Origin: Streptomyces paludis
GTDB lineage: Bacteria > Actinomycetota > Actinomycetes > Streptomycetales > Streptomycetaceae
Assembly (NCBI RefSeq): GCF_003344965.1
Contig: NZ_CP031194.1
Coordinates: forward strand, 6,448,001-6,512,000
Length of the DNA stretch: 64,000 bases
Direction: 5' to 3'
The first letter of the stretch is position 1, and each line of letters begins with the position of its first letter. Position numbers and translations under genes: made by a program. Below, in pieces: positions 26,216 through 35,651 of the stretch. Under the pieces are notes generated by a model that saw only the letters and a program-made list of their open reading frames with translations, searched no databases and was not told the origin of the DNA.

Positions 26216-27016
26216 TTACGGCGTGTACATGTACGGCGTGGTCGTGCCGAGCGACACGAATCCGAGGCGCCGCAGGACCGGCCGGCTGGTGTCCATCGCG
26301 TCGGCCTGGAGCCAGCGGTAGCCGCGCGCGGCGGCGATCCGGGCGCGGTAGGCGATCTGCGCCCGGTAGAGGCCCCGGCCGCGCCACTCCGGTACGGTGC
26401 CGCCGCCCCACAGCCCGGCGAACTCCACGCCCGGCGGCAGCTCCATCCGGGACGCGCTGACCGGGGTGACGCCCGCCATCACGACGACGGCGACGAGCGT
26501 GTCCGGGGCCTCGGCCAGCCGGGTCCGCAGCCGCTCGCGCAGCCGGGTGGCGTCGTCGCCGAACGCCCGCGCGTGCACGTCGGCCAGCAGGTCCACGCCC
26601 GCCGCGTCGGTCACGGGCAGCAGCCGTACGCCGTCCGGCAGTACGGCGCCGCCGCTCGTCGAGCCGCTCATCGAGGCGCTCACGGACGCGCTCTCCGCGA
26701 CCATCACCTCCTCGGCGGGGCCCGGCACGAACCCGGCGGCCAGCAGGCGCCGCCCCAGGTCGGCGGGGCGGTCGTGCGCGTACAGCTTCCACTCGGCCTC
26801 AAGGCCGCGCGCGGCGAAGTACGCGGCCTGCTCGGCGACGGCCCGGTCGGCCGTGGCGCCGGTCAGGTCCGACCAGAGGACGCCGTTCCAGTCGTGCGCG
26901 CCGCCCACCTGCCGGACGACGTCCCCGGCCCGCTCCACGCGGACACCGGGGCCGTCGGGGAGCGCCCGCTCGCGCAGCTGGCGGTCGAAGGCGGCGCGTA
27001 CCGCTTCCTGATCCAT
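26216..27016 (-). CDS. GNAT-family N-acetyltransferase
   Basis: 266 aa. The C-terminal 120 residues hold a GNAT domain: acetyl-CoA motif A is GGGTVPEWRGRGLYRAQIAYRA-like with the R/Q-x-x-G-x-G/A signature as RGRGLYRA, followed by ARGYRWLQADAMDTSRPVLRRLGF (motif B). The N-terminal half (about 1-125) resembles a degenerate GNAT-like domain, with a Ser/Ala-rich linker around 108-122. Substrate unknown. It lies between treX and treY on their strand, with gaps of 82 and 71 bp, so it may be co-transcribed. Confidence 0.83.
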   Translation of the reverse strand: MDQEAVRAAFDRQLRERALPDGPGVRVERAGDVVRQVGGAHDWNGVLWSDLTGATADRAVAEQAAYFAARGLEAEWKLYAHDRPADLGRRLLAAGFVPGPAEEVMVAESASVSASMSGSTSGGAVLPDGVRLLPVTDAAGVDLLADVHARAFGDDATRLRERLRTRLAEAPDTLVAVVVMAGVTPVSASRMELPPGVEFAGLWGGGTVPEWRGRGLYRAQIAYRARIAAARGYRWLQADAMDTSRPVLRRLGFVSLGTTTPYMYTP

Positions 27017-27098
27017 CCGGCCACTGGATCACCGGCCCGGGCGCGCGGCAACCGGATTTCCGTGCGGGGCGCTCCGGGCGAGGCGCTTCCGGCGCTCC

Positions 27099-29228
27099 CT
27101 ACGCCGGCCGCATCAGGACCGTCATGCTCCGTCCGATCATCCTGATCCGCGCGCCCCCGTCGACCTTCTCCCCCTGCCCCGGAACCACCCCCTCCGGCCG
27201 CGCCGTGTCCACCACGAGCTGCCACCGCTCCCCGTGGTTGACCGGCACCACGAACTCCAGCTCCTCCGCGCTCGCGTTGAACATCAGCAGGAACGAGTCG
27301 TCCGAGATCGTCTCGCCGCGCGGCCCCGGCTCCGAGATCGCGTGCCCGTTGAGGAAGACCGACATGGCCTTGGCGTGCGCCGCCTGCCAGTCCTGCTGGG
27401 TCATCTCCTCGCCCTCCGGCGTGAACCACGAGATGTCCGACAGCTCGTCGTGCGTCCCCTCCATCGGGCGCCCGTGGAAGAACCGCCGGCGCCGGAAGAC
27501 CGGATGGTCGCGCCGCAGCCACACCATCGTCCGGGTGAAGCGCAGCAGCGAGGAGTCACCCTCCGCGCCCTTCCCGGCCTTCTCCGGCCAGCGGACCCAC
27601 GAGACCTCGTTGTCCTGGCAGTACGCGTTGTTGTTGCCGCCCTGCGTCCGGGCGAACTCGTCGCCGTGGCTGAGCATCGGCACGCCCTGGGAGAGCATCA
27701 GCGTCGCGACGAAGTTCCGCATCTGCCGCTCGCGCAGCTCCGCGATCCCCGGATCGTCGCTCTCGCCCTCGGCGCCGCAGTTCCACGACCGGTTGTGGCT
27801 CTCACCGTCCCGGTTGCCCTCGCCGTTCGCCTCGTTGTGCTTCTCGTTGTACGAGACGAGGTCGTTGAGGGTGAAGCCGTCGTGGCACGTGGTGAAGTTG
27901 ATGGAGGCCAGCGGCCGGCGCCCGTCGTCCTGGTACAGATCGGAGGAGCCGGTCAGCCGGGACGCGAACTCGGCGAGCGTGCGGGGCTCGCCGCGCCACA
28001 GGTCCCGTACCGTATCGCGGTACTTGCCGTTCCACTCGGTCCACAGCGGCGGGAAGTTCCCCACCTGATAGCCGCCCTCGCCGACATCCCAGGGCTCGGC
28101 GATCAGCTTCACCTGGCTGACCACCGGGTCCTGCTGGACGAGGTCGAAGAACGACGACAGCCGGTCCACCTCGTGGAACTGGCGGGCCAGCGTCGCCGCG
28201 AGATCGAAGCGGAAGCCGTCGACATGCATCTCGGTCACCCAGTACCGCAGCGAGTCCATGATCAGCTGGAGTACGTGGGGGCTGCGCATCAGCAGCGAGT
28301 TCCCGGTGCCCGTGGTGTCCGTGTAGTAGCGCTGGTTCTCGCCGAGCCGGTAGTACTGCGCGTTGTCCAGGCCCCGGAAGGAGAGCGTCGGCCCCAGATG
28401 GTTGCCCTCGGCCGTGTGGTTGTAGACCACGTCGAGGATGACCTCGATCCCGGCGCGGTGCAGCGCCCGTACGGCCTGCTTGAACTCCAGCACCTGCTCG
28501 CCCCGGTCGCCCCAGGACGCGTAGGCGTTGTGCGGGGCGAAGAAGCCGATGGTGTTGTAGCCCCAGTAATTGGCGAGCCCGGCGTCCACCAGCCGGTGGT
28601 CGTTGACGAACTGGTGCACCGGCATCAGCTCCAGCGCGGTCACCCCCAGCTCCGTCAGATGCTCGATGACCGCCGGATGGGCCAGCCCCGCGTAGGTGCC
28701 GCGCAGCTCCTCGGGCAGCTCCGGGTGGAGCATGGTCAGGCCCTTCACATGGGCCTCGTAGAGGACGGTGCGGTGGTAGTCCGTACGGGGGAGCCGGTCG
28801 TCGCCCCAGTCGAAGTACGGGTTCACCACGACGGAGGACATCGTGTGCGGCGCCGAGTCCATGTCGTTGCGCGACTCCGGCCGGCCGAAGTGGTAGCCGT
28901 ACACCGACTCGCCCCACTCGACGCTGCCGCTGATCGCACGCGCGTACGGATCGAGAAGCAGCTTGGCGGAGTTGCAGCGGTGGCCGCGCTCCGGCTCGTA
29001 GGGGCCGTGGGCCCGGAAGCCGTAGCGCTGTCCCGGCATGATGCCGGGCAGATAGGCGTGGCGTACGAAGGCGTCGGTCTCGCGCAGTTCCACCGCCGTT
29101 TCTGAACCGTCGTCGTGCAGCAGGCACAACTCGATCCGGTGGGCGGCCTCCGAGTAGACCGCGAAGTTGGTGCCGGCGCCGTCGTAGGTGGCGCCGAGGG
29201 GATACGCCTGTCCCGGCCAGACCTGCAT
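27099..29228 (-). CDS. glgX: Glycogen debranching enzyme GlgX/TreX
   Basis: 709 aa. Isoamylase-type GH13 that hydrolyses alpha-1,6 branches of glycogen to feed TreY/TreZ. Seen: N-terminal CBM48-like part ([20 protein letters not shown]), [15 protein letters not shown], nucleophile in [12 protein letters not shown], acid/base in LIAEPWD, and [22 protein letters not shown], which marks GlgX/Tre[17 protein letters not shown] is also typical. ATG 29228 has GGAAGAG upstream; longer in-frame extensions lack family similarity. It heads the minus-strand group treX-GNAT-treY. Confidence 0.95.
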   Translation of the reverse strand: MQVWPGQAYPLGATYDGAGTNFAVYSEAAHRIELCLLHDDGSETAVELRETDAFVRHAYLPGIMPGQRYGFRAHGPYEPERGHRCNSAKLLLDPYARAISGSVEWGESVYGYHFGRPESRNDMDSAPHTMSSVVVNPYFDWGDDRLPRTDYHRTVLYEAHVKGLTMLHPELPEELRGTYAGLAHPAVIEHLTELGVTALELMPVHQFVNDHRLVDAGLANYWGYNTIGFFAPHNAYASWGDRGEQVLEFKQAVRALHRAGIEVILDVVYNHTAEGNHLGPTLSFRGLDNAQYYRLGENQRYYTDTTGTGNSLLMRSPHVLQLIMDSLRYWVTEMHVDGFRFDLAATLARQFHEVDRLSSFFDLVQQDPVVSQVKLIAEPWDVGEGGYQVGNFPPLWTEWNGKYRDTVRDLWRGEPRTLAEFASRLTGSSDLYQDDGRRPLASINFTTCHDGFTLNDLVSYNEKHNEANGEGNRDGESHNRSWNCGAEGESDDPGIAELRERQMRNFVATLMLSQGVPMLSHGDEFARTQGGNNNAYCQDNEVSWVRWPEKAGKGAEGDSSLLRFTRTMVWLRRDHPVFRRRRFFHGRPMEGTHDELSDISWFTPEGEEMTQQDWQAAHAKAMSVFLNGHAISEPGPRGETISDDSFLLMFNASAEELEFVVPVNHGERWQLVVDTARPEGVVPGQGEKVDGGARIRMIGRSMTVLMRPA

Positions 29229-29626
29229 AGATAGGACTCTTCCACTTCTGATCCGGGTGCTGCGGGCTTCTTGCGCCAGATCTTCCCCGAAATCGGCGCC
29301 GCCACCTAGGACCCGGAGGTGTTCTCGGCGCTTCTTGCCCTGTGTCAACGCCGGGGGTCAACCCGGTGCCGCGTGCCGTCGTGCGGGTGACGCAGCGGCT
29401 CCGGAGGCCGGCTCAGCCGTCCCGTCCGCGTTACGCCGTCCCTTCCGCCCCGTCGCGGACCGGGCGCAATCGCCATGAATCATCTCACCGCATCCCAAGT
29501 CGGAACTTCAAACATGCCCATGAACACCGGAGTTGGGAAAGGAGCCTGTGCATCCTGCTGCACCGTCTCCGCTCGGCGGAGTACCCTTCCTTGATCGTTG
29601 AATAGGGAGAGAAGGCGGGTGCGCGG
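29229..29626. other. 398-bp divergent intergenic region
   Basis: No gene seen. It must hold the promoters of the debranching enzyme (leftward) and the HEPN-family gene (rightward). The only structure noted is a small hairpin CTCCGC-TCG-GCGGAG at 29567-29581, 45 nt before the GTG at 29627. No tRNA or riboswitch fold was recognised. Confidence 0.6.
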
Positions 29627-30859
29627 GTGAGCGGGGGAGGGCTGGAGCTGCCGCCCGGTGACGCAGGTCACGCGGGGGAATCCGGCGACATACCACCCGG
29701 AGCGGTCTCCCTCGCGCGGCCGATGGAGATCGGCGCGGAGCTGGACTGGGGCGCGGACGCCTGGAGCGAGGTCCGTACGCGCGCCCAGCGTGCCGGGCGG
29801 GCCTATATCTGGCTGAATCTGGTGGAGCAGCGCCTGCGCGCCGTCGTCGCCGCCGTCCTGCGGCCCATCTACGACCCCGTGCACGGCGAGGAGTGGGTGG
29901 TCGCCGCCGCAGGCCCCGCCGGGCAGGAGTGGGTGCAGCGCGCCGTCGCCGTACGGGAGGTGTCGCGGCGCAAGGGCTATCTCCTCGACCCCGCCGACGA
30001 CAATGTGCTCAGCTTCCTGACCCTCCCGCAGCTGCGGGAGCTGATGATCCAGCACTGGCCCTGCTTCCAGCCCTATTTCGACGACCGCCGCGATGTGGAG
30101 CTGGCCCTCGACGAGCTGGAGGTCACCCGGAACGTCGTCTCGCGCAACCGGGCGCTCAACGAGACGGTCCTCGCCCAGGCCGAACGGGCCTCCGCCCGGC
30201 TGCTGGAGATCCTCGGCGCCGGCGGCGGCACCCCGTCGTCCGGGCGGCTGCGGGTCGACGCGGTCGAGGACCTGGTGGGCGACCGGTACGGCGATGTCGT
30301 CTCCGTCCACTCCGACCGGGTCCGGCTCCAGCGGCAGATCCCGGCGGAGGACCTCTTCGGCGGCGCCCGGCGTGTCGACGCCATCGGTATCGGGCTCAAC
30401 CTCCTCGTCCAGAACTTCTCCGGGCGCCGGCTGATCCGGCTCGCCGAGTCCGGCTGCCGGATACGGCTCCTTTTCCTCAACCCGGCGAGCAGCGCCGTCC
30501 GGCGCCGCGAACGCGAACTGGGGCTGCGCAAGAGCGAGCTGAGCCGCTCGGTGGAGATGAACATCCTCCATATGCGGCGGGTACGGTCCAAGCTGCGCGA
30601 CCCGGGCGCCTTCGAGATCCATGTCTTCGACGAGACACCGCGCTTCACCGCGTATCTGGTCGACGGCGACGGCCCCGACGGGCTGGCCGTCGTCCAGTCC
30701 TATCTGCGCCGGGCGCGCGGGATGGAGGCACCGGTGCTCGTGCTGCGCGGCGGCGGGCGTGAGGTGGTGCGTACGGGGCAGGACACCGAACACGGACTCT
30801 TCCAGACCTACCGCGAGGAGTTCGAGTCGGTCTGGACGGACTCCCGCCCGGTCTCCTGA
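29627..30859 (+). CDS. SAV2148-family HEPN domain protein
   Basis: 410 aa, soluble. Resembles the Streptomyces family described as SAV2148-like HEPN proteins. Residues about 50-190 are helical: AYIWLNLVEQRLRAVVAAVLRP begins the HEPN bundle, and ELEVTRNVVSRNRALNE sits where HEPN RNases carry R-x4-6-H; here the His is absent (RNRALN), so nuclease activity is doubtful. The C-terminal half has an alpha/beta domain, with VDAIGIGLNLLVQNFSGRRL, CRIRLLFLNPASSAVRRRE and FEIHVFDETPRFTAYLV, that looks phospholipase D-like without clear HKD motifs. GTG 29627 follows GGGAGAGAAGG. Role unknown; RNA or stress signalling is speculation. Confidence 0.8.
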   Translation: MSGGGLELPPGDAGHAGESGDIPPGAVSLARPMEIGAELDWGADAWSEVRTRAQRAGRAYIWLNLVEQRLRAVVAAVLRPIYDPVHGEEWVVAAAGPAGQEWVQRAVAVREVSRRKGYLLDPADDNVLSFLTLPQLRELMIQHWPCFQPYFDDRRDVELALDELEVTRNVVSRNRALNETVLAQAERASARLLEILGAGGGTPSSGRLRVDAVEDLVGDRYGDVVSVHSDRVRLQRQIPAEDLFGGARRVDAIGIGLNLLVQNFSGRRLIRLAESGCRIRLLFLNPASSAVRRRERELGLRKSELSRSVEMNILHMRRVRSKLRDPGAFEIHVFDETPRFTAYLVDGDGPDGLAVVQSYLRRARGMEAPVLVLRGGGREVVRTGQDTEHGLFQTYREEFESVWTDSRPVS

Positions 30860-30960
30860 GGCGGGGTGCCGGGGCTGGGCCGGGGGCGTTGTCAGTGGCG
30901 CGTGGCAGGGTGAAAGTCCAACGGGGGAAGCGCCACCGCGGTGATGAGGGAGGGGCCACG

Positions 30961-31695
30961 ATGTCTTGGCATGGAGAAACGCTGGTCGGATTCGATCTGG
31001 AGACGACGGGTACGGAGCCGCTGGAGGCCCGGATCGTGACGGCCGCGGTCGTCGAGGTCAGGGGCGGTGAGGTGATCCGGCAGCGGGGCTGGCTCGCCGA
31101 CCCGGGCATCCGCATCCCCGCGCAGGCGTCCGCCGTCCACGGCATCAGCAGCGAACGGGCCGCCGCCGAGGGCCGCCCGGCCGCCGAGGTCGCGGGCGAG
31201 ATCGGCGCGCTGCTCGGCGACTACTGGGCCCGCGGCGTGCCCGTCGTGGCGTACAACGCCAGCTTTGACCTGACGCTGCTCACGGCCGAGCTGCGCCGGC
31301 ACGGACTGCCGCCGCTCCAGCCGGTCGGGCCGGTCATCGACCCGTACACGATCGACCGCGCCGTCGACCGCTACCGGCGCGGCAAGCGCACGCTGGAGGC
31401 CGTCTGCGGGGAGTACGGAGTGGTGCTCGACGCGGCGCACGAGGCGGGCGCCGACGCGCTGGCGGCCGTCCGGGTGGCGATCGCGATAGCCGAGCGGCAC
31501 CCGTCGGTCGCCGCACTGGACCCGGCGGGGCTGCACGAGCGGCAGATCACCTGGTACGCGCGATGGGCGGCCGACTTCCAGGACTTCCTGCGCCGGAAGG
31601 GCGACGCGGACGCGGTGATCGACACGGTCTGGCCGGTACGGGAGCCGGCACCGGCCGCCGCGCCGGCCGCGCCGACGGTGACCTCGGCGTCCTGA
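30961..31695 (+). CDS. DEDDh 3'-5' exonuclease (DnaQ-like)
   Basis: 244 aa. Exo I LVGFDLETTGTEP (D and E), Exo II AYNASFDLTLL (D), Exo III HEAGADALA (H and D) are all present, so the four acidic metal ligands and the catalytic His are intact. Family members trim 3' ends of DNA or RNA; this is a stand-alone proofreading-type domain with an Ala/Pro tail. ATG 30961 follows GGGAGGGG. It is 101 bp after the HEPN-family gene on the same strand. Confidence 0.92.
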   Translation: MSWHGETLVGFDLETTGTEPLEARIVTAAVVEVRGGEVIRQRGWLADPGIRIPAQASAVHGISSERAAAEGRPAAEVAGEIGALLGDYWARGVPVVAYNASFDLTLLTAELRRHGLPPLQPVGPVIDPYTIDRAVDRYRRGKRTLEAVCGEYGVVLDAAHEAGADALAAVRVAIAIAERHPSVAALDPAGLHERQITWYARWAADFQDFLRRKGDADAVIDTVWPVREPAPAAAPAAPTVTSAS

Positions 31696-31768
31696 GCGGG
31701 CGGCGCGGCGCCGTCCCGTTCCGTCATGTCCCGCCCGTTCGTGGCCCGTTGGTCCGGGTCCTGTTCTC

Positions 31769-32638
31769 TCAGAACGGGTACCAGCGCACCTCGGGATCGT
31801 CCTGGCGCAGCGAGGCGACCCTCCGGCGGAACTCGTCGAGCGCCTTGGGGTTGGCGGGGGCGTGCTGCGCCACCCAGGCACAGCTGGCGGTCTCCCGCGC
31901 TCCGCGCAGCACCGGACAGCCGGACCACTCGCGCACGTCCCAGCCGTAGGTCTCCGTGAAGGTGTCGTACGCCTCGGCGGAGAGCCCGTACCGGTCCCGG
32001 GACAGGGCCATGACCACCAGATCGTGTTCCCGGAAGTCGGCGGAGAAGGTCTCCAGATCGACCAGGACCGGTCCGTCGGGGCCGACATGGACATTGCGCG
32101 GCAGCGCGTCGCCATGGATCGGCCCGGTCGGCAGCTGCGGTACGAGCGTGGCCGCCGCCTCCGCGAAGCCGTCCCGGCGGCCGCGCAGATAGTCGGCGTC
32201 GGCCGGGTCGATCGCGTCACCCGCGATCCGCAGCCAGCGCTCGACACCGCCGAGCAGCTCCCGGCGGGGCAGCGCGAGGGCGGCGGGCGCGGGCAGCGCG
32301 TGGACCAGCCGCAGCAGGGACGCCAGATCGGCCGGCCCGGCCGGACGTACGGCGGCGGGCAGCCGGTGCCAGAGCGTCAGCGGATGGCCGTCCACCGACC
32401 GCGCCGCCGGCTCCGCCGCCCGTACGGCCGGAATGCCCGACGCGGCGAGCCAGGACGCGAGGGACACCTCCCGCCGTGCCCGGTCGAACAGCTCGGGGTG
32501 GTCGGCGGCGTTCCGGCCGATCTTCACGACCAGCCCGTCGTCCGTCGCGAAGACCGCGTTCTCGCCGAGCGCCAGCAGTTCCGCGTCGCGCGGCAGTCCG
32601 GCCAGGGCGAGCAGCTCACGCGCCCGCGTCTCGATCAT
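31769..32638 (-). CDS. Aminoglycoside phosphotransferase (APH) family kinase
   Basis: 289 aa, kinase-like fold. LVVKIGRN holds the ATP-binding Lys; [12 protein letters not shown] is the catalytic HGD-x4-N loop; [17 protein letters not shown] is the metal-binding segment, with DLE in place of the usual DFD/DWE. APH-fold proteins phosphorylate antibiotics or cell metabolites (choline, homoserine, methylthioribose); nothing here identifies a drug. ATG 32638. It diverges from the glycosyltransferase gene, with a 29-bp palindrome between them. Confidence 0.85.
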   Translation of the reverse strand: MIETRARELLALAGLPRDAELLALGENAVFATDDGLVVKIGRNAADHPELFDRARREVSLASWLAASGIPAVRAAEPAARSVDGHPLTLWHRLPAAVRPAGPADLASLLRLVHALPAPAALALPRRELLGGVERWLRIAGDAIDPADADYLRGRRDGFAEAAATLVPQLPTGPIHGDALPRNVHVGPDGPVLVDLETFSADFREHDLVVMALSRDRYGLSAEAYDTFTETYGWDVREWSGCPVLRGARETASCAWVAQHAPANPKALDEFRRRVASLRQDDPEVRWYPF

Positions 32639-32725
32639 CGTTGGCTCACTTACTTCCGTGGTCGGTCGCTTTCGGCTGGTCAGAGTCTCGCATCCGGCCA
32701 CCCCGGCACCGTACGGCGGATATTG

Positions 32726-32754
32726 CATAGACGAGACGTATCGTCTCGTCTATG
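32726..32754. promoter_or_regulatory. 29-bp palindrome, probable TetR-type operator
   Basis: CATAGACGAGAC (32726-32737), spacer GTATC, GTCTCGTCTATG (32743-32754): a perfect 12-bp inverted repeat ending 9 bp before the glycosyltransferase ATG and 88 bp upstream of the APH gene. Size and symmetry fit a TetR-family dimer pair. It would block transcription or translation start of the glycosyltransferase. No TetR gene is adjacent. Confidence 0.75.
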
Positions 32755-32762
32755 GTGGATGC

Positions 32763-33989
32763 ATGACCGCATCAGAGCGTGCCCATATCGCCATGTTCTG
32801 CATCGCCGCCCATGGCCATGTGAACCCGAGCCTCGACATCATCCGCGAGCTGGTCGCCCGGGGACACCGGGTCAGCTACGCGATTCCCGCGATCTTCGCC
32901 GAGAAGATCGCGGCGACCGGCGCCGAGCCGGTCGTGTACACCTCGGTGCTGCCGACCCCGGACGACGACCCCTCGGCCTGGGGCACGGAACTGGTCGACA
33001 ATCTGGAACCGTTCCTGACCGACGCCGTGCAGGCGCTGCCGCAGCTGGCCGACGCGTTCGAGGACGACCGGCCCGATCTGGTCCTCGGGGACACCACCTC
33101 GTTCCCGGCGCCCGTCCTCGCCCGCCGCTGGGGCGTTCCCTTCCTCCAGTTCTCCACCCATATGGTCGCCTGGGAGGGGTACGAGAAGGAGGTCGGTGAG
33201 CCCATGCTCGCAGCGCTGGACGCGACCGAGCGCGGCCGGGCGTACCGGGCGCGGTTCGCGGGCTGGCTCCGGGAGAACGGGATGGACCGCACGGAGCGGG
33301 ACTTCCTGACCGGCCGCCGCCACGAGCGCACCCTCGCCCTGATCCCCCGGGCGCTCCAGCACCGCGCCGACCTGGTCGACGAGTCCGCCGTCACCTTCGT
33401 CGGCTCCTGCCGGCCCGCGCCCGCGGACCAGGAGGAGTGGCACCGGCCCGCCGGCGCGGAGAAGGTGCTGCTGGTCTCGCTCGGCTCGGCGTTCACCAAG
33501 CAGCCGGCGTTCTACCGCGCGTGCGTCGAGGCGTTCGGCGGCTTGCCCGGGTGGCATGTCGTCCTCCAGATCGGCAAGAACGTCGAGGAGAGCGAGCTGG
33601 GCCCCGTTCCGGCGAACATCGAGGTGTCCCCCTGGGTGCCCCAGCTCTCCGTACTCCGGCAGGCCGACGCCTTCATCACCCACGCGGGCGCCGGCGGCAG
33701 TCAGGAGGGGCTCGCGACGGCCACCCCGATGGTCGCCGTACCGCAGGCCGCCGACCAGTTCGGCAACGCGGACACGCTCGTCTCGCTCGGCGTCGCCCGC
33801 CGGATCGACATGGCGGACGCCACCCCCGAGGCGCTGCGGGCCGCGGTCCTCGCGCTGGCCGCCGACCCCTCGGTGGCGGAGCGGCTCGGGGCCATCCGGC
33901 GGGAGATGGCGGCGGAGGGCGGCACACGCGGGGCCGCCGACCTGATCGAGGAGGCGCTGTCAGTGGGGGCTCCTATCGTGGCCCCATGA
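32763..33989 (+). CDS. Macrolide-type UDP-glycosyltransferase (MGT/OleD family)
   Basis: 408 aa, GT1 fold (GT-B). The N-terminal domain begins [23 protein letters not shown] with the acceptor-activating His of HGHVNP. The C-terminal donor motif is [56 protein letters not shown], here with the WxPQ, THxGxxS/GxxE and DQ elements. Relatives such as Mgt and OleD glucosylate and inactivate macrolides or phenolics. ATG 32763 is followed without gap by a DUF1697 gene (ATGA overlap). The palindromic operator just upstream suggests inducible expression. Acceptor unknown. Confidence 0.92.
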   Translation: MTASERAHIAMFCIAAHGHVNPSLDIIRELVARGHRVSYAIPAIFAEKIAATGAEPVVYTSVLPTPDDDPSAWGTELVDNLEPFLTDAVQALPQLADAFEDDRPDLVLGDTTSFPAPVLARRWGVPFLQFSTHMVAWEGYEKEVGEPMLAALDATERGRAYRARFAGWLRENGMDRTERDFLTGRRHERTLALIPRALQHRADLVDESAVTFVGSCRPAPADQEEWHRPAGAEKVLLVSLGSAFTKQPAFYRACVEAFGGLPGWHVVLQIGKNVEESELGPVPANIEVSPWVPQLSVLRQADAFITHAGAGGSQEGLATATPMVAVPQAADQFGNADTLVSLGVARRIDMADATPEALRAAVLALAADPSVAERLGAIRREMAAEGGTRGAADLIEEALSVGAPIVAP

Positions 33990-34570
33990 GCACGACGACC
34001 ACACCGAGCACACCGGCCGCCGCCACGAGGTCCTACGCCGCGTTGCTGCGCGGCATCAATGTGAGCGGCCACAAGCGGGTCCCGATGGCCGAGCTGCGGG
34101 ACCTGCTCACCGGACTGGGCCACGGCGGCGTCCGTACGTATCTCCAGAGCGGCAACGCCGTCTTCACCAGCGCGGCCACGGACGAGCGGGCCCTCGCGAC
34201 CGCGCTGGAGCGGGCCGTCGAGGAGCGTTTCGGGTTCCCCGTCGACTGTCTGGTGCGCGACGCCGCGTATCTGCGGGCGGTGGCCGACGCGTGCCCGTTC
34301 CCCGCCGACCGGCTGGAGGGCAGACAGCTCCACTGCACCTTTTTCTCCGAGCCGGTCGCCCCGGACCGGCTCGCGTCGGTCGACCCGGCCGCCTATCTGC
34401 CCGAGGAGTTCCGGCTCGGCGACCGGGCGCTGTATCTGTACGCGCCCAACGGCCTCGGCCGCTCCAAGCTGGCGGAGGCGCTGGCCCGGCCGGCCCTCCT
34501 CCGGGGCACCACGGCCACCAGCCGCAACTGGAACACCGTCCGCGAACTGGTCGGACTGACCGGCGGCTGA
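33986..34570 (+). CDS. DUF1697 protein
   Basis: 194 aa. The family core is clear: [25 protein letters not shown], then [14 protein letters not shown] and the C-terminal [15 protein letters not shown]1697 proteins are small alpha/beta proteins of unknown role. It starts inside the glycosyltransferase stop codon (ATGA), so its translation is coupled and both respond to the same operator. The N-terminal 14 residues are Thr/Ser/Pro-rich and probably disordered. Confidence 0.88.
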   Translation: MSTTTTPSTPAAATRSYAALLRGINVSGHKRVPMAELRDLLTGLGHGGVRTYLQSGNAVFTSAATDERALATALERAVEERFGFPVDCLVRDAAYLRAVADACPFPADRLEGRQLHCTFFSEPVAPDRLASVDPAAYLPEEFRLGDRALYLYAPNGLGRSKLAEALARPALLRGTTATSRNWNTVRELVGLTGG

Positions 34571-34626
34571 GCATCGGAGAGAGCAAGCCCGCCCCCGAGG
34601 ACAACGGCCGCGACGGCAGCCCGCGT

Positions 34627-35436
34627 TCAGCCGGCCGCGCGCGGTACGGGGACGGCGCGCCCGGCGCGGGCCGTCCATCTGCCCTCCGTACGGGAGATCC
34701 GTACCGGATGCCCGAAGCACTCGCTGACCCGCTCCGTGGTGAGCACGTCGTCCGCGGGGCCCGCGCCCACACAGCGGCCGGCGCGCAGCAGCATCGCGTG
34801 GGTGGTCGACGCGGGCAGCTCCTCCAGATGGTGCGTGACCAGCACGGTCGCCAGCTCCGGGTGCTCCAGCCGCAGCGCGTCCAGCGCGGTGAGCAGCTGC
34901 TCGCGGGCGGCGAGATCGAGCCCGGTGGCCGGCTCGTCGAGCAGCAGCAGCCGCGGCCGGGGCATCAGGGCGCGCGCGATCAGCGTACGGCCGCGCTCGC
35001 CCTGCGAGAGCGTCGGCCAGCGCGCCTCCTCCTTGCCCGCCATCCCCAGCATCTCCAGCAGCTCCCCGGCCCGCGCGCGCTCCCGCGCCGACGGCGACCA
35101 GCGCGGCACCGGCTCCACGGAGTTCGTCAGCCCGGTCAGCACCACCTCGCGGACCCGCAGCGGCGACCGCAGCGGATGCCGGGGATTGACATGGCCGAGC
35201 AGCGCGCGCAGCTCCCGCAGATCGATCCGGCCGAGCGCCTCACCCAGGATCTCCACCGTGCCCCGGGTGGGATGCGTGACCGCGCCCACCATCCCCAGCA
35301 GAGTGCTCTTGCCCGCGCCGTTGGCACCGAGCAGCGCCCAGTGCTCCCCGGCACACACGGTCAGGGAGACCGCGTCCAGCAGCAGTTTTCCGTCACGGAC
35401 GACATCGACGTCCTTCGCGTGCACGACAGTGGTCAT
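34627..35436 (-). CDS. ABC transporter ATP-binding protein, stand-alone
   Basis: 269 aa. Walker A LLGANGAGKSTLL, signature LSQGERGRTLIARAL, Walker B LLLLDEPATGLDL and the H-loop VTHHLEEL are intact. It resembles ModF/YlmA-type and iron/molybdate importer ATPases, but no permease or binding protein is nearby, so it may energise a transporter elsewhere or act outside transport. The start at 35436 gives MTTVVHAKDV. It converges with the DUF1697 gene (56-bp gap) and diverges from the ketopantoate reductase-like gene. Confidence 0.87.
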   Translation of the reverse strand: MTTVVHAKDVDVVRDGKLLLDAVSLTVCAGEHWALLGANGAGKSTLLGMVGAVTHPTRGTVEILGEALGRIDLRELRALLGHVNPRHPLRSPLRVREVVLTGLTNSVEPVPRWSPSARERARAGELLEMLGMAGKEEARWPTLSQGERGRTLIARALMPRPRLLLLDEPATGLDLAAREQLLTALDALRLEHPELATVLVTHHLEELPASTTHAMLLRAGRCVGAGPADDVLTTERVSECFGHPVRISRTEGRWTARAGRAVPVPRAAG

Positions 35437-35651
35437 GCGGGCGTACTCCTCACTTCGCGTCCATCGCTGTCACAGCCTGGCCGGACACGGCCCGGCGGAA
35501 CCGGTGCCGCGGGTGAGGGCACGTACGGGGAGAGCGGCCGGTCCTGGTGTCTCCGGACCGGGCCCGCCAATTCTACGGGCACGGACTACGCTCGCTCTCC
35601 GATGCCGGAGACGGAGTACCGGACCCGGTACCCGGGGGGAACGGAGTCACG

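Noticed and set aside
29229..29626. tRNA or riboswitch in the divergent region before the HEPN gene
   Set aside because: No cloverleaf, no T-loop GTTCGANTC, and no recognised riboswitch core could be found.
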